Shown here: positions 32,801 through 42,329 of the stretch, one piece after another
Position numbering within the stretch: position 1 is the stretch's first letter
Layout: the number at the start of each line of letters is the position of its first letter
NCBI RefSeq assembly: GCF_932274485.2
Contig: NC_065884.2
Coordinates: 61,458,546-61,522,545 of the forward strand
Length of the DNA stretch: 64,000 nt
Source: Patella vulgata
Lineage: Eukaryota; Mollusca; Gastropoda; Patellidae
Reading direction: 5' to 3'
The notes under the pieces: model-generated
Told to the model about the DNA's origin: nothing
The model's input: only the letters and a program-made list of their open reading frames with translations
Databases searched by the model: none
Program-made: the position numbers and the translations under genes

Positions 32801-33162
32801 TGTATCGGTTAACAGGCAACCCATATAGGACCGGATCTGATTCAAGACACTTACAAATTAAAGAACCGGATGTGATTTCCGACATTGATATACACGTTTT
32901 GGTGTAGCTAAAATCATTACTCAAAATTCGAAGGCCATAAACTTTTTATGTTATATTCTGGAAAGACATTAATACGTTTGCTTCGCCAGAATAAAATGTA
33001 TAAATACAAATTCTATCATGGGTGCGGTGATGTCACTTGTAAGGGGTTGTATTTCCGCAGCGTGCATACAAACCCCTTATAGCTGATGCGAGCACGGTGG
33101 CACATCTATATAAATAGTTATGTCCGAGGATATACTTTTAACATATAGGCGTACACGGGGAA
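32801..33162. other. Intergenic, nothing recognised
   Basis: No gene seen. Confidence 0.4.
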
Positions 33163-33510
33163 ATGAAATGAAATGGGTTCAATGTCCTACTGTTCTGCTC
33201 CATCTGGGCTAATGAAGCTCGGCATATGTCATACAGTGTGCTATGGGTGCAATTTTGCCAGGGCATCGGCACTATAGCCTACTCTTATATGGAATTAAAA
33301 CTTGACAAGGGATCTTTTACGTGCGCATCAATGCATACACGAGACTTAGGCTTTTCGTCCCATCCGAACGACTAGGCAGCTGTCCTTGTCAGGCCCTCCG
33401 TCCAGCACCACTGACACCACGCCGGAAAATCCCGATGAACTTTCACCGCCAATGCAGGGATCGAACATGTGACCTCCAGGTGTCTTACCCACTTAGTCAC
33501 CGTGGACCCA
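33163..33510 (-). repeat. SINE-A, nearly full length
   Basis: Tail complement GAAATGAAATGGGTTCAATG to head complement CACTTAGTCACCGTGGACCC, with the B box complement GGGATCGAACATGTGACC. A short deletion sits in the head. The open frame at 33321-33665 overlaps it. Confidence 0.86.
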
Positions 33511-34175
33511 GCACATGGAGACGCGGTTTAAAAAACGTTACTCATACCCTTGCTCGTAGGCCTACTATTAGTATTAAACCTAACTCGCGAAATCGACACT
33601 TTGGTTTCAGAGATTGCAGATATTTGTTAACTGGTCAATCTGGACAAATGTTTACCCCGTCATAGAAACAAAATACCACAAGCCAGCTGTAGAAGTACGT
33701 AAATTAAAAGCTTATCACTGCAGGCTATGGACGCCATTTTGTGACATCATCACATCAATCACCGACGCCATCTTGAATAACATCTTAGTCTAACAACATT
33801 TTTGATTGATGGATTTGTTCATGTGTCTTTTAAATATCATAGCGGCGTTTCTTTGATCTTTGCTTTTACTTACATCCAATAACATGTGCTACGAATTTTT
33901 AATGATGTATAGATGCGGAGAAATAAACACGACGTATACATCTATTACTTTGAATATGACAGGTGTGTCACGTGATATGTCTTTGGCCAATGGTAAACAG
34001 GTATACAAGGCGGCTATGTTTATTGGAATGACATTAAAGAAGGCCGTGATGTTGACGAATAGTGGTTTATTGATAAAACGCACACCTGTGGCTTATAAAT
34101 TAAATATTTCCTGCAGTAAACACATTACAGAATATATTAACAAAATAATAGGCTAACTATTCACCTGTGAAAGGG
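33511..34175. other. Intergenic with one unexplained open frame
   Basis: A 98-codon open frame at 33860-34156 on plus begins near TACATCCAATAACATGTGC and has no recognisable domain, signal peptide or splice context. I treat it as chance, with low certainty. Confidence 0.4.
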
Positions 34176-34185
34176 ACAAATTCTA

Positions 34186-34552
34186 AAATGAAATGAAATG
34201 AGGTTTAACGTCCTATTAAAGACGATATATGCCATATATAAGTGTGCTAGAAGATAAATTTTGCCCGGACAGCGGCGCTACGTTCTACTCTCATATAGAA
34301 TTCCCACTGTCAAGGGTTCTGTTGCGTTCACGCCAACGTGTACAATGGACCCAGTTTCGGCTTTCCGTCCTATCCCAACGATTAGACACTGTCCTTGCCA
34401 GGCCCCACGTCCTGCCCAGCTCCACTGATAATTGGAAACCACGTGGGAAAATCCCACTGAACGAACTCTCTCGGCAAACACCCGGATCGAACCCCAGGAA
34501 AATCTGGTTAACGAGCCTGCGCCTTTCTCGCGGAGCAACCGGGGCCACCGGC
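34186..34552 (-). repeat. SINE-A with variant head and 10-bp target duplication
   Basis: ACAAATTCTA flanks it at 34176-34185 and 34553-34562. The body is typical, but the tRNA-like head (minus strand: GGCCCCGGTTGCTCCGCGAG, GGGGTTCGATCCGGGTG) differs clearly from the common head, so it is a distinct subfamily. Its 5' edge joins a minisatellite whose unit contains the target sequence. Confidence 0.85.
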
Positions 34553-34945
34553 ACAAATTCTAGATTATAACCCCACCGCGGATACCGGCACAAATTCTAA
34601 ATTATACCCCCCCCCCCCCCCCCGCGGATACCGGCACAAATTCTAAATTATAACCCAACCGCGGATACCGGCACAAAATCTAAATTATAACCCCACCGCG
34701 GATACTGGCACAAATTCTAAATTGTAACCCCAACGCGGATACCGGCATAAATTCTAAATTATAACCCCACAGCGGATACCGGCACAAATTCTAAATTATA
34801 ACCCCCCCGCGGATACCGGCACAAATTCTAAATTATAACCCCACCGCGGATACCGGCATAAGGCACAAATTCTAAATTATAACCCCACCGCGGATACCGG
34901 CACAAATTCTAGATTATAACCCCACCGCGGTTACCGGCATAAATT
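34549..34945. repeat. Minisatellite, 37-38 bp unit, about 11 copies
   Basis: Unit ACCGGCACAAATTCTAAATT, ATAACCCCACCGCGGAT. One unit holds an 18-C run (about 34605-34622) and one a partial-unit insertion (about 34850-34870). The first unit overlaps the SINE-A 5' edge and its target duplication. Confidence 0.92.
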
Positions 34946-35284
34946 ATAGATGATAATCAAATAAAACGTAGTGCACTGTCGTTTTCTCAGTGAACACCAA
35001 TCAATATAAAATATTTAACTAGAGAAATGATGATCATTTGTTATTATCAAAAAATGTTGGCATTCTGTTGATCTGAGCTGAAATAAAAATCGTAAATCAT
35101 TAGATGACTATCCGGAAGAAAGATTTTAGTGTAAAAATGATTTATTACCATGTGTTATTACCATAAAGTGTCGGATTAAGTTAAATCGTCAACACATTTG
35201 CTCGGAAATAAAGCTGTTTAGGCGGATAGCCATTTCGAATTAAGAACCTCTGATATAACACCTATTACCCCACTTTGATAGAAA
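34946..35284. other. Intergenic, nothing recognised
   Basis: No gene seen. Confidence 0.45.
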
Positions 35285-35735
35285 GCTCGATCTCGCATTA
35301 ACTCCGTTATCTTATCAAGCCCTTCACGTAATACCCGACATTTTTCAGCACTAAATTTCGATTGGTTCCTGACCCAACCGGGAACCTACCAGATTCCTCG
35401 ATAGAAAATATCATTGCGAGTACCAAGTCGCACGCTTTCCAACTGATTTGTCGAGCTCTTGCAAAGTTCAAGGTACGTACAATATCAAGGTTGCTGAAAC
35501 TTTCCGCTTTTCGGCTTTGGCCCACTTCACATCTTAGTCAAAACCTTTCTGTTCTATTATCCAAGTAAGGTTGCTTTTGATTGGTTTTCCGTGGGTTTTT
35601 CAACGGCCATAAACGAATTTATTTCTTTCCGTATTTGTATCACGTGTCTGTGATAAAGGGAGATAACTACTTAAAAGTTTGAGAATTTCAGACTAAGGTA
35701 GTAAAACTCACAATCGTTGCTTCAGGAACACACTA
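35285..35735 (+). repeat. Dispersed repeat F9
   Basis: Shares in order ACTAAATTTCGATTGG, CAGATTCCTCGAT, TACCAAGTCGC, GCAAAGTTCAAGGT, TCACGTGTCTGTGATAA and AAACTCACAATCGTTGCTTC with 46905-47245. The last block recurs at 63600-63663. No coding frame is shared, so it is probably a non-coding mobile element or an old duplication. Confidence 0.65.
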
Positions 35736-36059
35736 TTATCCAGAATATGCGAGCGTAAATAGTGTAAATCAAGTAATTCTTTTGTTAAAAACCTTTGAGT
35801 CAATCTGCTGGAACCAAAGTTACAGGGATTGTTATTGTTATTATTACACGTATTTGATTTCACTGTACTCGAGAGCCTGGTGAAATCAATATGATCGATA
35901 TATTTATTCCCTCGATCGTCATGATCCTAAAATAAAACATCACTTGGAAGACATATCTACATGAAATATATCTGATTTCAAGATCACTACGCCTTTCAAG
36001 ATAGGTCAGTGGTTTCCAAGATCACCAAGCCTTTCAAGATAGGTCAGTGGGTAGGACGC
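35736..36059. other. Intergenic, nothing recognised
   Basis: CCAAGATCAC, CTTTCAAGATAGGTCAGTGG is repeated twice at about 35982-36050. Confidence 0.45.
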
Positions 36060-36160
36060 TGCACCATTGCACCACTGTATGGCGCATACCCGTCTTCATT
36101 AGCCCATTTGGCGCAGAACAGTACGACGTTATACACAGTACACTTCGTTTCATTTTTCAA
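36060..36160 (+). repeat. SINE-A 3' fragment
   Basis: CACCACTGTATGGCGCATAC, CCGTCTTCATTAGCCCA, GACGTTATACACAGT, TTTCATTTTT. Confidence 0.65.
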
Positions 36161-36602
36161 GATAGGTCAAACCTGTTTGACAATCTACAAAATAACATTA
36201 ACGACTGTGTAGCCGCCAAATGAAAATAGGCGACAACTGGCGTCGTGTAAGTAATGATCTTATTACTTATTAATACTTATTATGAGTTTATGAATAGCGA
36301 GATAACATTATAATTTCCATGGTCATTAAAAGTCACATATGCAGGTAAAAATAAGTTTGAAGAGTTGAGAGAACTTACCTTTAAACCCCAATAGATTAAT
36401 ATTTTGTTGATAATAAGCCGAGTTATAGATTAATTACCATGTATTATACACACCCACCTGTTGAACAGCCGACACAAAGATTATATCATTAATTTATGAA
36501 TTTGCATTTTATCATTAAATTATAATGTTACGATTTTAAATAGTATCTACTAATACAAATCATAGACTTTTACATCACGCATATCGGTTAGTTCTAAATA
36601 TT
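36161..36602. other. AT-rich intergenic, nothing recognised
   Basis: No gene seen. Confidence 0.45.
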
Positions 36603-36750
36603 AAGGCCAATTGCATATTTGATCAAGGTCATGAGGTGTAAACAGGGCTAACGCTAACCCTAACCCGTACCCTTAACCCACAATTTCTTCAACAACCACG
36701 TGCTCTAACGCTATTTACATCTCGCGAAATTTAAAGAAATCTGCACTTAG
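36603..36750. repeat. F8 MITE-like element, abutting F4
   Basis: TTAAGGCCAATTGCATATTT, GATCAAGGTCATGAGGTGTA on the left and CATCTCGCGAAATT, AATCTGCACTTAGCCTTAA on the right. The interior has CTAACCCTAACCC. Its terminal TTAA is also the first TTAA of the next F4 element. Confidence 0.72.
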
Positions 36751-37255
36751 CCTTAAAGTAGTTATGTCTCTAACTCAGTATCATTCAAAGTCTTACACAA
36801 TGAAAGCACGAATAATTTGTCAGGTCAAATCAACATTGATGTTGTAATCTTACCGGGAAATGGTAGGCTTCTGATATCCAATATTTAAGACAAAATAAAC
36901 ATTTTACCATTGGTACACGAATCGTGTACCATAGTGCGTTTCAGCGTTACTTGTAACAAGTGACGAGAAAGAACGAGGCTAGACACATTGAGCAACTCAT
37001 GTCAAACGGTAACGCCAAATCTTATCTGGGGAGCATGCGCAATAGACTAGAATAAACAGACGCTAGAAATTGGCATTTGTTTGAGACTCATGCCGTATTT
37101 CACTGGACATAACTGATTTGAAATTGAGTCAAAACGGAAACAATTGAATGTAAATCAGTTCATATACAATCAGATTACATTATTATATGCGTTGCTACCC
37201 ATTTCGGTCAATTTCTATGTCCCAAATATTAGCGACTTAGCTCCTTTAAAGCAGC
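36751..37255 (+). repeat. F4 MITE-like element, uninterrupted copy
   Basis: CTTAAAGTAGTTATG, TCTCTAACTCAGTATC through GGGCTTCTGATAT-like, GTACACGAATCGTGTACCAT, to GCGACTTAGCTCCTTTAAAG. This copy lacks the insertions in the 27.2 kb copy and so shows both empty sites. Confidence 0.82.
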
Positions 37256-37690
37256 TAAATAGTCATTCTTTGGTACCTAGAAATGGACATTATGAATGTA
37301 TTATGAATGTATAAACTGATTTACATTCAATCGTTTCTGTTTTTACTGTAATTTCTACTCAGTTATGTTCGGCGAAATACGCGAGGAGTCCAAATTGAAT
37401 GGCAGTCTTTGGTGTCTACACCGGTAGTTTTCTCCTGTGGAATATGTTTAGCCTTGTTCTTCTAGTCGATTCATTACAAATAACTCTTGAAAGCATTCTG
37501 AAAAGCGATTCGTGTGCCAATTTTAACATGTTTATTTTGTCTTAAATATTGGATATCAGAAGCTCATCTTTTCACGGTAAGACAACAACATTAATGTTGA
37601 TTTAAATTGACCAATAAGTCGTGTTGGCAATGTCGAAGACTGTGGATGATATTGAGTTACAAACTTGGTTCTTTTAGTATTTAGACCTAA
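37252..37690 (-). repeat. F4 MITE-like element, inverted neighbour
   Basis: The complement matches the 28.1 kb copy: ATATTGGATATCAGAAGCTC, TAATGTTGATTTAAATTGAC, ending GATATTGAGTTACAA. With the preceding copy it forms an inverted repeat of about 900 bp sharing a central TTTAAA. Confidence 0.8.
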
Positions 37691-38288
37691 TCTATGAATA
37701 TCTCATAAACAAGGAAGCCCTAGCTGGATCCCGATTGTGGCGGAAACATATACCCTCTATGTTGATATTAAAATCTGTTTAAATGGCCACCATTGTACAA
37801 TGTAATTTATTCGCTATCAGTTTAAATAATCACGTTGTGTGATAAATAAAAAAATCATTAACATAAATGATTTCCTAATTGCCTATGAACATTAATATTC
37901 CCGAAGTAATGGTTACGAGCGTTATCAGCTCATGAACTATTGATATGGCCTACTCACAATGATGTTTCTGGTTAGGGATGCTTTCTTGGCCCCCCACCCC
38001 CACACCTTAAATCCGCACCTGCATTGTCTCCACACCTCTTCTGTTGCGCGTTCGCTTATTTATGAAAACCAAATAAAGGGATGTAACTCGAAATAAGTAT
38101 GTAAGATACAGACCACCATCATGACTATTACGGTAATTTTCTGTCCCATATCGGGTTCAGTGTTAATTCAATGACATTTGGTATGTTTTAACAATCCAAT
38201 AATCTTAACTTTTATAATCACGAAGAGGCCACCATGTCACAATATACTGATACAAATATACAAGGGAGATGACCATCTCGACCATCTT
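37691..38288. other. Intergenic, nothing recognised
   Basis: No gene seen. Confidence 0.45.
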
Positions 38289-38545
38289 GGGAGGTTGGAT
38301 GGCCGAATGGTTAGCACATGCGCACTGTATCGTAAGGTCTGTCATTGAGTCAACTGGCATGGTTTCGATTCCCAAGTTGTACGTGACAAGGAGGAGGGTC
38401 GCCTTTCTAGTCTCGTGGGTTTTCTCTGAGTCCTCCGGTTTCCTCCCACTGCTAAAGACCCCTACGCATAACCGAATTATTGAAATAAAATTTAACCATA
38501 TGTTAGTCCCGAGTTTTTGTCGAGTAGACGTTAAACCCCATTTCT
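38289..38545 (+). repeat. SINE-B, near full length
   Basis: GGTTGGATGGCCGAATGGTT to GTAGACGTTAAACCCCATTT. It has a small deletion at GTCCCGAGTTTTTGTCGAG, the same 3' region where other copies break. There is no long CT tail. Confidence 0.86.
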
Positions 38546-38680
38546 CAAAATCATGACTTTTCACAGATATCGGGCAGAAAATGTAAATCAAAATACTCTT
38601 CTCCGATTCTAAAACTGGGTGGGGGGCAGTAAGAAAGAAAGAATAGATGATCTGCACTATTAGTCCTGTAATACTTTCCT
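38546..38680 (+). repeat. F10 repeat, partial
   Basis: CTCAAAATCATGACTTTTCA, GGGCAGAAAATGTAAATCAA, CTCTTCTCCGATTCTA, as in 46211-46400. It starts exactly at the SINE-B end. Confidence 0.6.
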
Positions 38681-38837
38681 CCTGTGACTTTAATATACCC
38701 ACGCATACCTTTGAAATAAGCCTGTGTTCTTAATCTTTATATCCACAAAGAGCTCTAAAGGTCACAATTACTTGATAAAGTAACTTGAAAGATGTTCATC
38801 ATCCACGAGATTGTATAAATAGGTGGAAACACCAGAA

Positions 38838-39055
38838 ATAAAATGAAATGAAATAGGGTTCAACGTCCTACTGTTCTGCTCCGACTGGGCTAACGAAGAC
38901 GGACATATGTCATACAGTGTGCTATGAGGGAAATTTTGCCTGGGCAGCAGCGCTATGGCCTACACTCACATCGAATTCCATCTGCCAAGGAGCTTTTCAT
39001 GTGCACGACAATGTGTACACAGGACTAGACAGTTGACCTTGTCAGGCCCTCCAAT
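38838..39055 (-). repeat. SINE-A lacking its head
   Basis: GAAATGAAATAGGGTTCAAC through CTTGTCAGGCCCTCC. The tRNA-like head is missing. Confidence 0.82.
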
Positions 39056-39331
39056 TTTCGTGTATATTCAAATAAACCGTTGTATACATGAACAGATTGG
39101 TACACTTGTAGTTTTTATTTTATAATGGAATTATTTACAAATGTACAACTATGTCAAATACAAGTAAGTAAAATTTAAACACTTGCGACCAACGAAGGAA
39201 TAACCCACGGTACTGGGTGGGTGTGTTGAACGACACTGCGGATAGAAAATGATAAATTAAATGTTGAATTATAAACAGAATATGTCAACATTTTCTTACT
39301 CTAGCGGTGTAGGTGGTAAAGTCTAAAAATT

Positions 39332-39502
39332 AGAGCCAACTGCAGATTTCGTCAAGGTCGTGAGATGTAAACAGGGCTAGGGCACGTGATTCTTGACGAG
39401 AATGTAGGTTAAGGTTTGGGTAAGGGCTAGGGTTAGGTGTAGTGTTGAGGTTTACATCTCCTGACCTTTGACCAAATCTGCAGTTGACTATAATATTTAG
39501 AC
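39332..39502. repeat. F8 MITE-like element, complete
   Basis: CAACTGCAGATTTCGTCAAG, GTCGTGAGATGTAAAC mirrors GTTTACATCTCCTGACC, AAATCTGCAGTTG. The interior has GGGCTAGGGTTAGG. The terminal TTAAGG is decayed here. Confidence 0.72.
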
Positions 39503-39602
39503 CTAGCCGAGCGTGGGTGGATGGGTGGGTTCGTGGAGATCTATCCACGATTTACTTGTTTTGAAGCAAGTGTTGAAATTTTGCGACTGTCCCACGAAAG
39601 CT

Positions 39603-39608
39603 TTTATT
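39603..39608 (-). other. Candidate poly(A) signal of the SLC26 gene
   Basis: AATAAA on the minus strand about 26 bases after the stop codon. This would give a very short 3' UTR; another AATAAA lies near 39113, so which is used is unknown. Confidence 0.45.
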
Positions 39609-39633
39609 TACGAAACGAAAATTAGAATGTTAG

Positions 39634-40437
39634 TCAAGGAGTTGCTGGTGGTGGTTGTGTGTAAACACGTGCATGTTGCACCGCGTCATTGACATCAAAA
39701 AAGATACTGTCCATGGGCAGTACATCAAAGAAATTACTATTTGCCAAGGCTGTGACTGTAAAAGGTGGCACTTTAGTCAGGAATATTTCTGTACCCATAT
39801 GCCTATAGTCCACAACAAGCTGTCTTAATATATTTATACCCGTGATATCAATATAAGTGATATGACTACAATCTATAATTATATGATGGATTGTCTTCCC
39901 TTGTATAGGAGGCAATATCGCTAATTCTTGACCCTTTTCAGATTCCACTATTTCTAGCTTAACTGGGGTGTAGACTTGTTCGTACAGGTCTTTACGGAAT
40001 ATTTCCGCCGTAGCAAAATATAATTTAGAGTCAAAGGTGAATATTTTGACGCCGTGGACATCTTCTAAACCAACTCGTGATGATTTGTCCAGATACAGAT
40101 CCTCGTCCTTGGCTCGGGCTAATAAATATCCCTTTGCCCATTGTGGACAACTGTGAAACATAACAGTTAAAATTGAAAAGGAGACTCCGAAATAGATCCC
40201 AATTTCTAAATCAGTAGCAAGACTTACACAGGCTGTCAATACCCATATAAGGAAATCTGATTTGCTGACCCTCCAATAATATGGTAGAACCCTAATAAGG
40301 GCGAACAGATCTTTCATGGCAACAATAATCATGGCTGCCAACACAGCTATGGGTAGATGGGAGAACAGCGGCCCAGCTCCTAGCAGGAGAACCAGGACGA
40401 ACAGAGCCGATGATACACCACTCAATGTAGATTTTAC
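39634..40437 (-). CDS. SLC26-family anion transporter, exon 3 (last membrane helices and STAS domain)
   Basis: The last coding exon holds residues 421-687 of the joined protein. The acceptor reads TTTTATTATAG then GTAAAATCTACATTGAG, in phase 0 with exon 2. The first part (TLSGVSSALFVLVLLLGAGP through LAAMIIVAMKDLF, WRVSKSDFLIWVLT) is the final membrane portion typical of the family. From about residue 545 comes a STAS domain: GVKIFTFDSKLYFATAEIF, a short variable loop, then IIIDCSHITYIDITGINIL with the conserved D-x-S...D-x-x-G pattern. The stop is TGA at 39634-39636. The C-terminal tail after STAS is short (VYTQPPPATP). STAS domains couple transport to partners and nucleotides in this family; which member this is cannot be told. 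Confidence 0.95.
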   Translation of the reverse strand, partial: VKSTLSGVSSALFVLVLLLGAGPLFSHLPIAVLAAMIIVAMKDLFALIRVLPYYWRVSKSDFLIWVLTACVSLATDLEIGIYFGVSFSILTVMFHSCPQWAKGYLLARAKDEDLYLDKSSRVGLEDVHGVKIFTFDSKLYFATAEIFRKDLYEQVYTPVKLEIVESEKGQELAILPPIQGKTIHHIIIDCSHITYIDITGINILRQLVVDYRHMGTEIFLTKVPPFTVTALANSNFFDVLPMDSIFFDVNDAVQHARVYTQPPPATP

Positions 40438-40743
40438 CTATAATAAAATAAACAGGGATAATTATTCTTGAGCTCACAGGGGGTGGGAACGGTGGGTAGG
40501 GTAGTCGTGTGGTCAGTTCGAATCCGAGCAAAACCAGGGTATTTCAAGTCCTGCCTAGTCATTCAGATGGAATACAACTCGTGAGTTCGAAACTGCTATA
40601 TTACGTAAATTGTTACCCATACAAAATTGTATAGCGAGTTAGTTATATATGGAGAGTCTTAAATCTGTCTTGAATCATTAAATCGAACAACAGTTCCAAA
40701 ATCGTTCAGTAGTAACACAGATTTGGTGTGTGTGTGTTGGGGG

Positions 40744-40962
40744 TGGGGGTGGGCTGGCCGAATGGTTTAACGCTTGCTCTTTTTTAATCATGAGCTGTGT
40801 CAAGTAGCGTGGTTTCGGCTCCCCACGTCAAAAGGTGTAGGGTCGCCTGTCCAACCTTGTTAATTTTCTCTGGTTTACTTTCACAGCTAAAGACCCCTAC
40901 GCGCAACCGAATTATTGAATTAAAAGTTGAACCATATGTTTGTCCCCTCTCTCGCTCTTTTT
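40744..40962 (+). repeat. SINE-B, diverged
   Basis: GGCTGGCCGAATGGTTTAAC head, a degenerate B box, AAGACCCCTACGCGCAACCG and TTATTGAATTAAAAGTTGAA, then direct to CTCTCTCGCTC. The GGACGTTAAACC tail is missing. Confidence 0.78.
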
Positions 40963-41199
40963 CATTAACAAATGTTTTAAGAATTGATAACCTTGCAACG
41001 TTCGACAGCCTCGGCAGTCGAATAAACATGATACGGCTAAAACGACCGAAAACGAATACGGTAAAAATGTATCTTAATCAAAATGGTCAAATGTTTGGTT
41101 AAAAGTTAAAATCCATGATTAAATTCTTAGTGGCCTCATTGGAATCCAAGCTACGGGATTATCTACCGTTGATATTTTGTTTTTTTAATTAAAGATAGA

Positions 41200-41590
41200 T
41201 TAGTTAAGAGTTTAATAAAGAGTTGGTCATTCTTGCTATAATAATTCAAAAATAGATCATAAAAAAAGACAATATTGAAAATTTCATTTCAATTACTTTA
41301 TTCTCAGCCAAGACATCATTGTTTGTAAGTTTGACAAGATGTGTGCACAGTGGTAACCAGGGCACTGGTATAATCGGGACTTACATGTAGGCTCGCTTTC
41401 CCATTTTTAAATTAAATTTTTAAATGGCGAACCGTTTTAATCTAGTTAAAATCTCGACTATCTGATGCGATCGAGAGTCCATTATGGTCTTTTTTGTGGT
41501 TAATAAATGTCTAATTAATAGTTTATATAACATTTCAGACAAACCTGTAATAGGCAGATTTAGCTCTTGCATAATGTATGTTTAATTAAA
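41200..41590 (+). repeat. F5 MITE in SLC26 intron 2
   Basis: GTTAAGAGTTTAATAAAGAG at the left and TAATAGGCAGATTTAGCTCT, TGCATAATGTATGTTTAA at the right. The interior has CGATCGAGAGTCCATTATGG. Confidence 0.78.
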
Positions 41591-41702
41591 TCATCAAAGT
41601 AAGAATATTTTACAGTGGATTTTAAAATTTGTCAAAATTAGATATATTCTGAAACAAACGGAAAAGACGATCAGTGTTTTTTAAGTTAAATCTTGACAAG
41701 AT

Positions 41703-41715
41703 GTAGAGAGAGAGA

Positions 41716-41760
<45 letters not shown>

Positions 41761-42057
41761 GGTTTAACGTCCACTCGGCACAAACTATGTCATTTCGGGA
41801 CTAACATATGGTTTTAATTTTGTATTCAAATAATTCGCTTGCGCGTATGGATGTTTAGCAGTGGGAGGAAACCGGAGGACCCGGAGAAAACCCACGAGGT
41901 TAGACAGGCGACCCTACCCCTTGTCACGTACAGCCATGGATTCAAAACCACGCCAGTTGTCTCAATGACAGGCTAACCATTCGCCCCCCACCCCCTACAA
42001 GATGGAAGCTCGGGATATTTTACAAAATAGAACTTAAATTACCTTTAACGTACTAAG
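41703..42057 (-). repeat. SINE-B with (GA)n tail, left unit of a tandem duplication
   Basis: A (GA)n run at about 41705-41758, then ATGGGGTTTAACGTCCACTC, ACATATGGTTTTAATTTT, through the body to GGCTAACCATTCGCCCCCCA. The duplication unit begins at about 41791 (CATTTCGGGACTAAC) and runs to 42057, taking in the exon 2 end copy at about 42043-42057. Confidence 0.88.
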
Positions 42058-42329
42058 CATTTCGGGACTAACATATGGTTTTAATTTTGTATTCAAATAA
42101 TTCGCTTGCGCGTATGGGTGTTTAGCACTGGGAGGAAACCGGAGGACCCGGAGAAAACCCACGAGGTTAGACAGGCGACCCTACCCCTTGTCACGTACAG
42201 CCATGGATTCGAAACCACGCCAGTTGTCTCAATGACAGGCTAACCATTCGCCCCCCCCACCCCCTACAAGATGGAAGCTCGGGATATTTTACAAAATAGA
42301 ACTTAAATTACCTTTAACGTACTAAGCAT
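42058..42329 (-). repeat. Right unit of the 267-269 bp tandem duplication
   Basis: Repeats 41791-42057 almost exactly (a C-run length difference accounts for 2 bp). It begins mid-SINE-B at CATTTCGGG and ends in the true exon 2 sequence at ACTAAGCAT. CAT is shared by both break points, fitting a microhomology-type duplication. Confidence 0.9.

Larger units (their letters stand above)
40438..42311 (-). other. SLC26 intron 2 with SINEs, a MITE and a donor-copying duplication
   Basis: GT-AG intron of 1874 bp. It holds a SINE-B in plus orientation (40744-40962), an F5 MITE (41200-41590), a (GA)n-tailed SINE-B in minus orientation (41703-41995) and the second unit of a tandem duplication. The open frame at 40797-41102 is part of the SINE-B. 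Confidence 0.85.

Noticed and set aside
33860-34156. 98-codon frame
   Set aside because: No domain, signal peptide or homologous motif recognised; length is possible by chance in AT-rich DNA.
34549-34945. CRISPR-like regular array
   Set aside because: Units are contiguous and nearly identical with no distinct spacers, in a eukaryotic setting; it is a minisatellite.
38205-38702. 165-codon minus-strand frame
   Set aside because: Its middle is the complement of a SINE-B; other SINE-B copies give similar frames (for example 27180-27374 and 945-1307).
42058-42329. Two independent SINE-B insertions in SLC26 intron 2
   Set aside because: The shared segment includes non-SINE intron and exon-end sequence, so it is one SINE in a tandem duplication.
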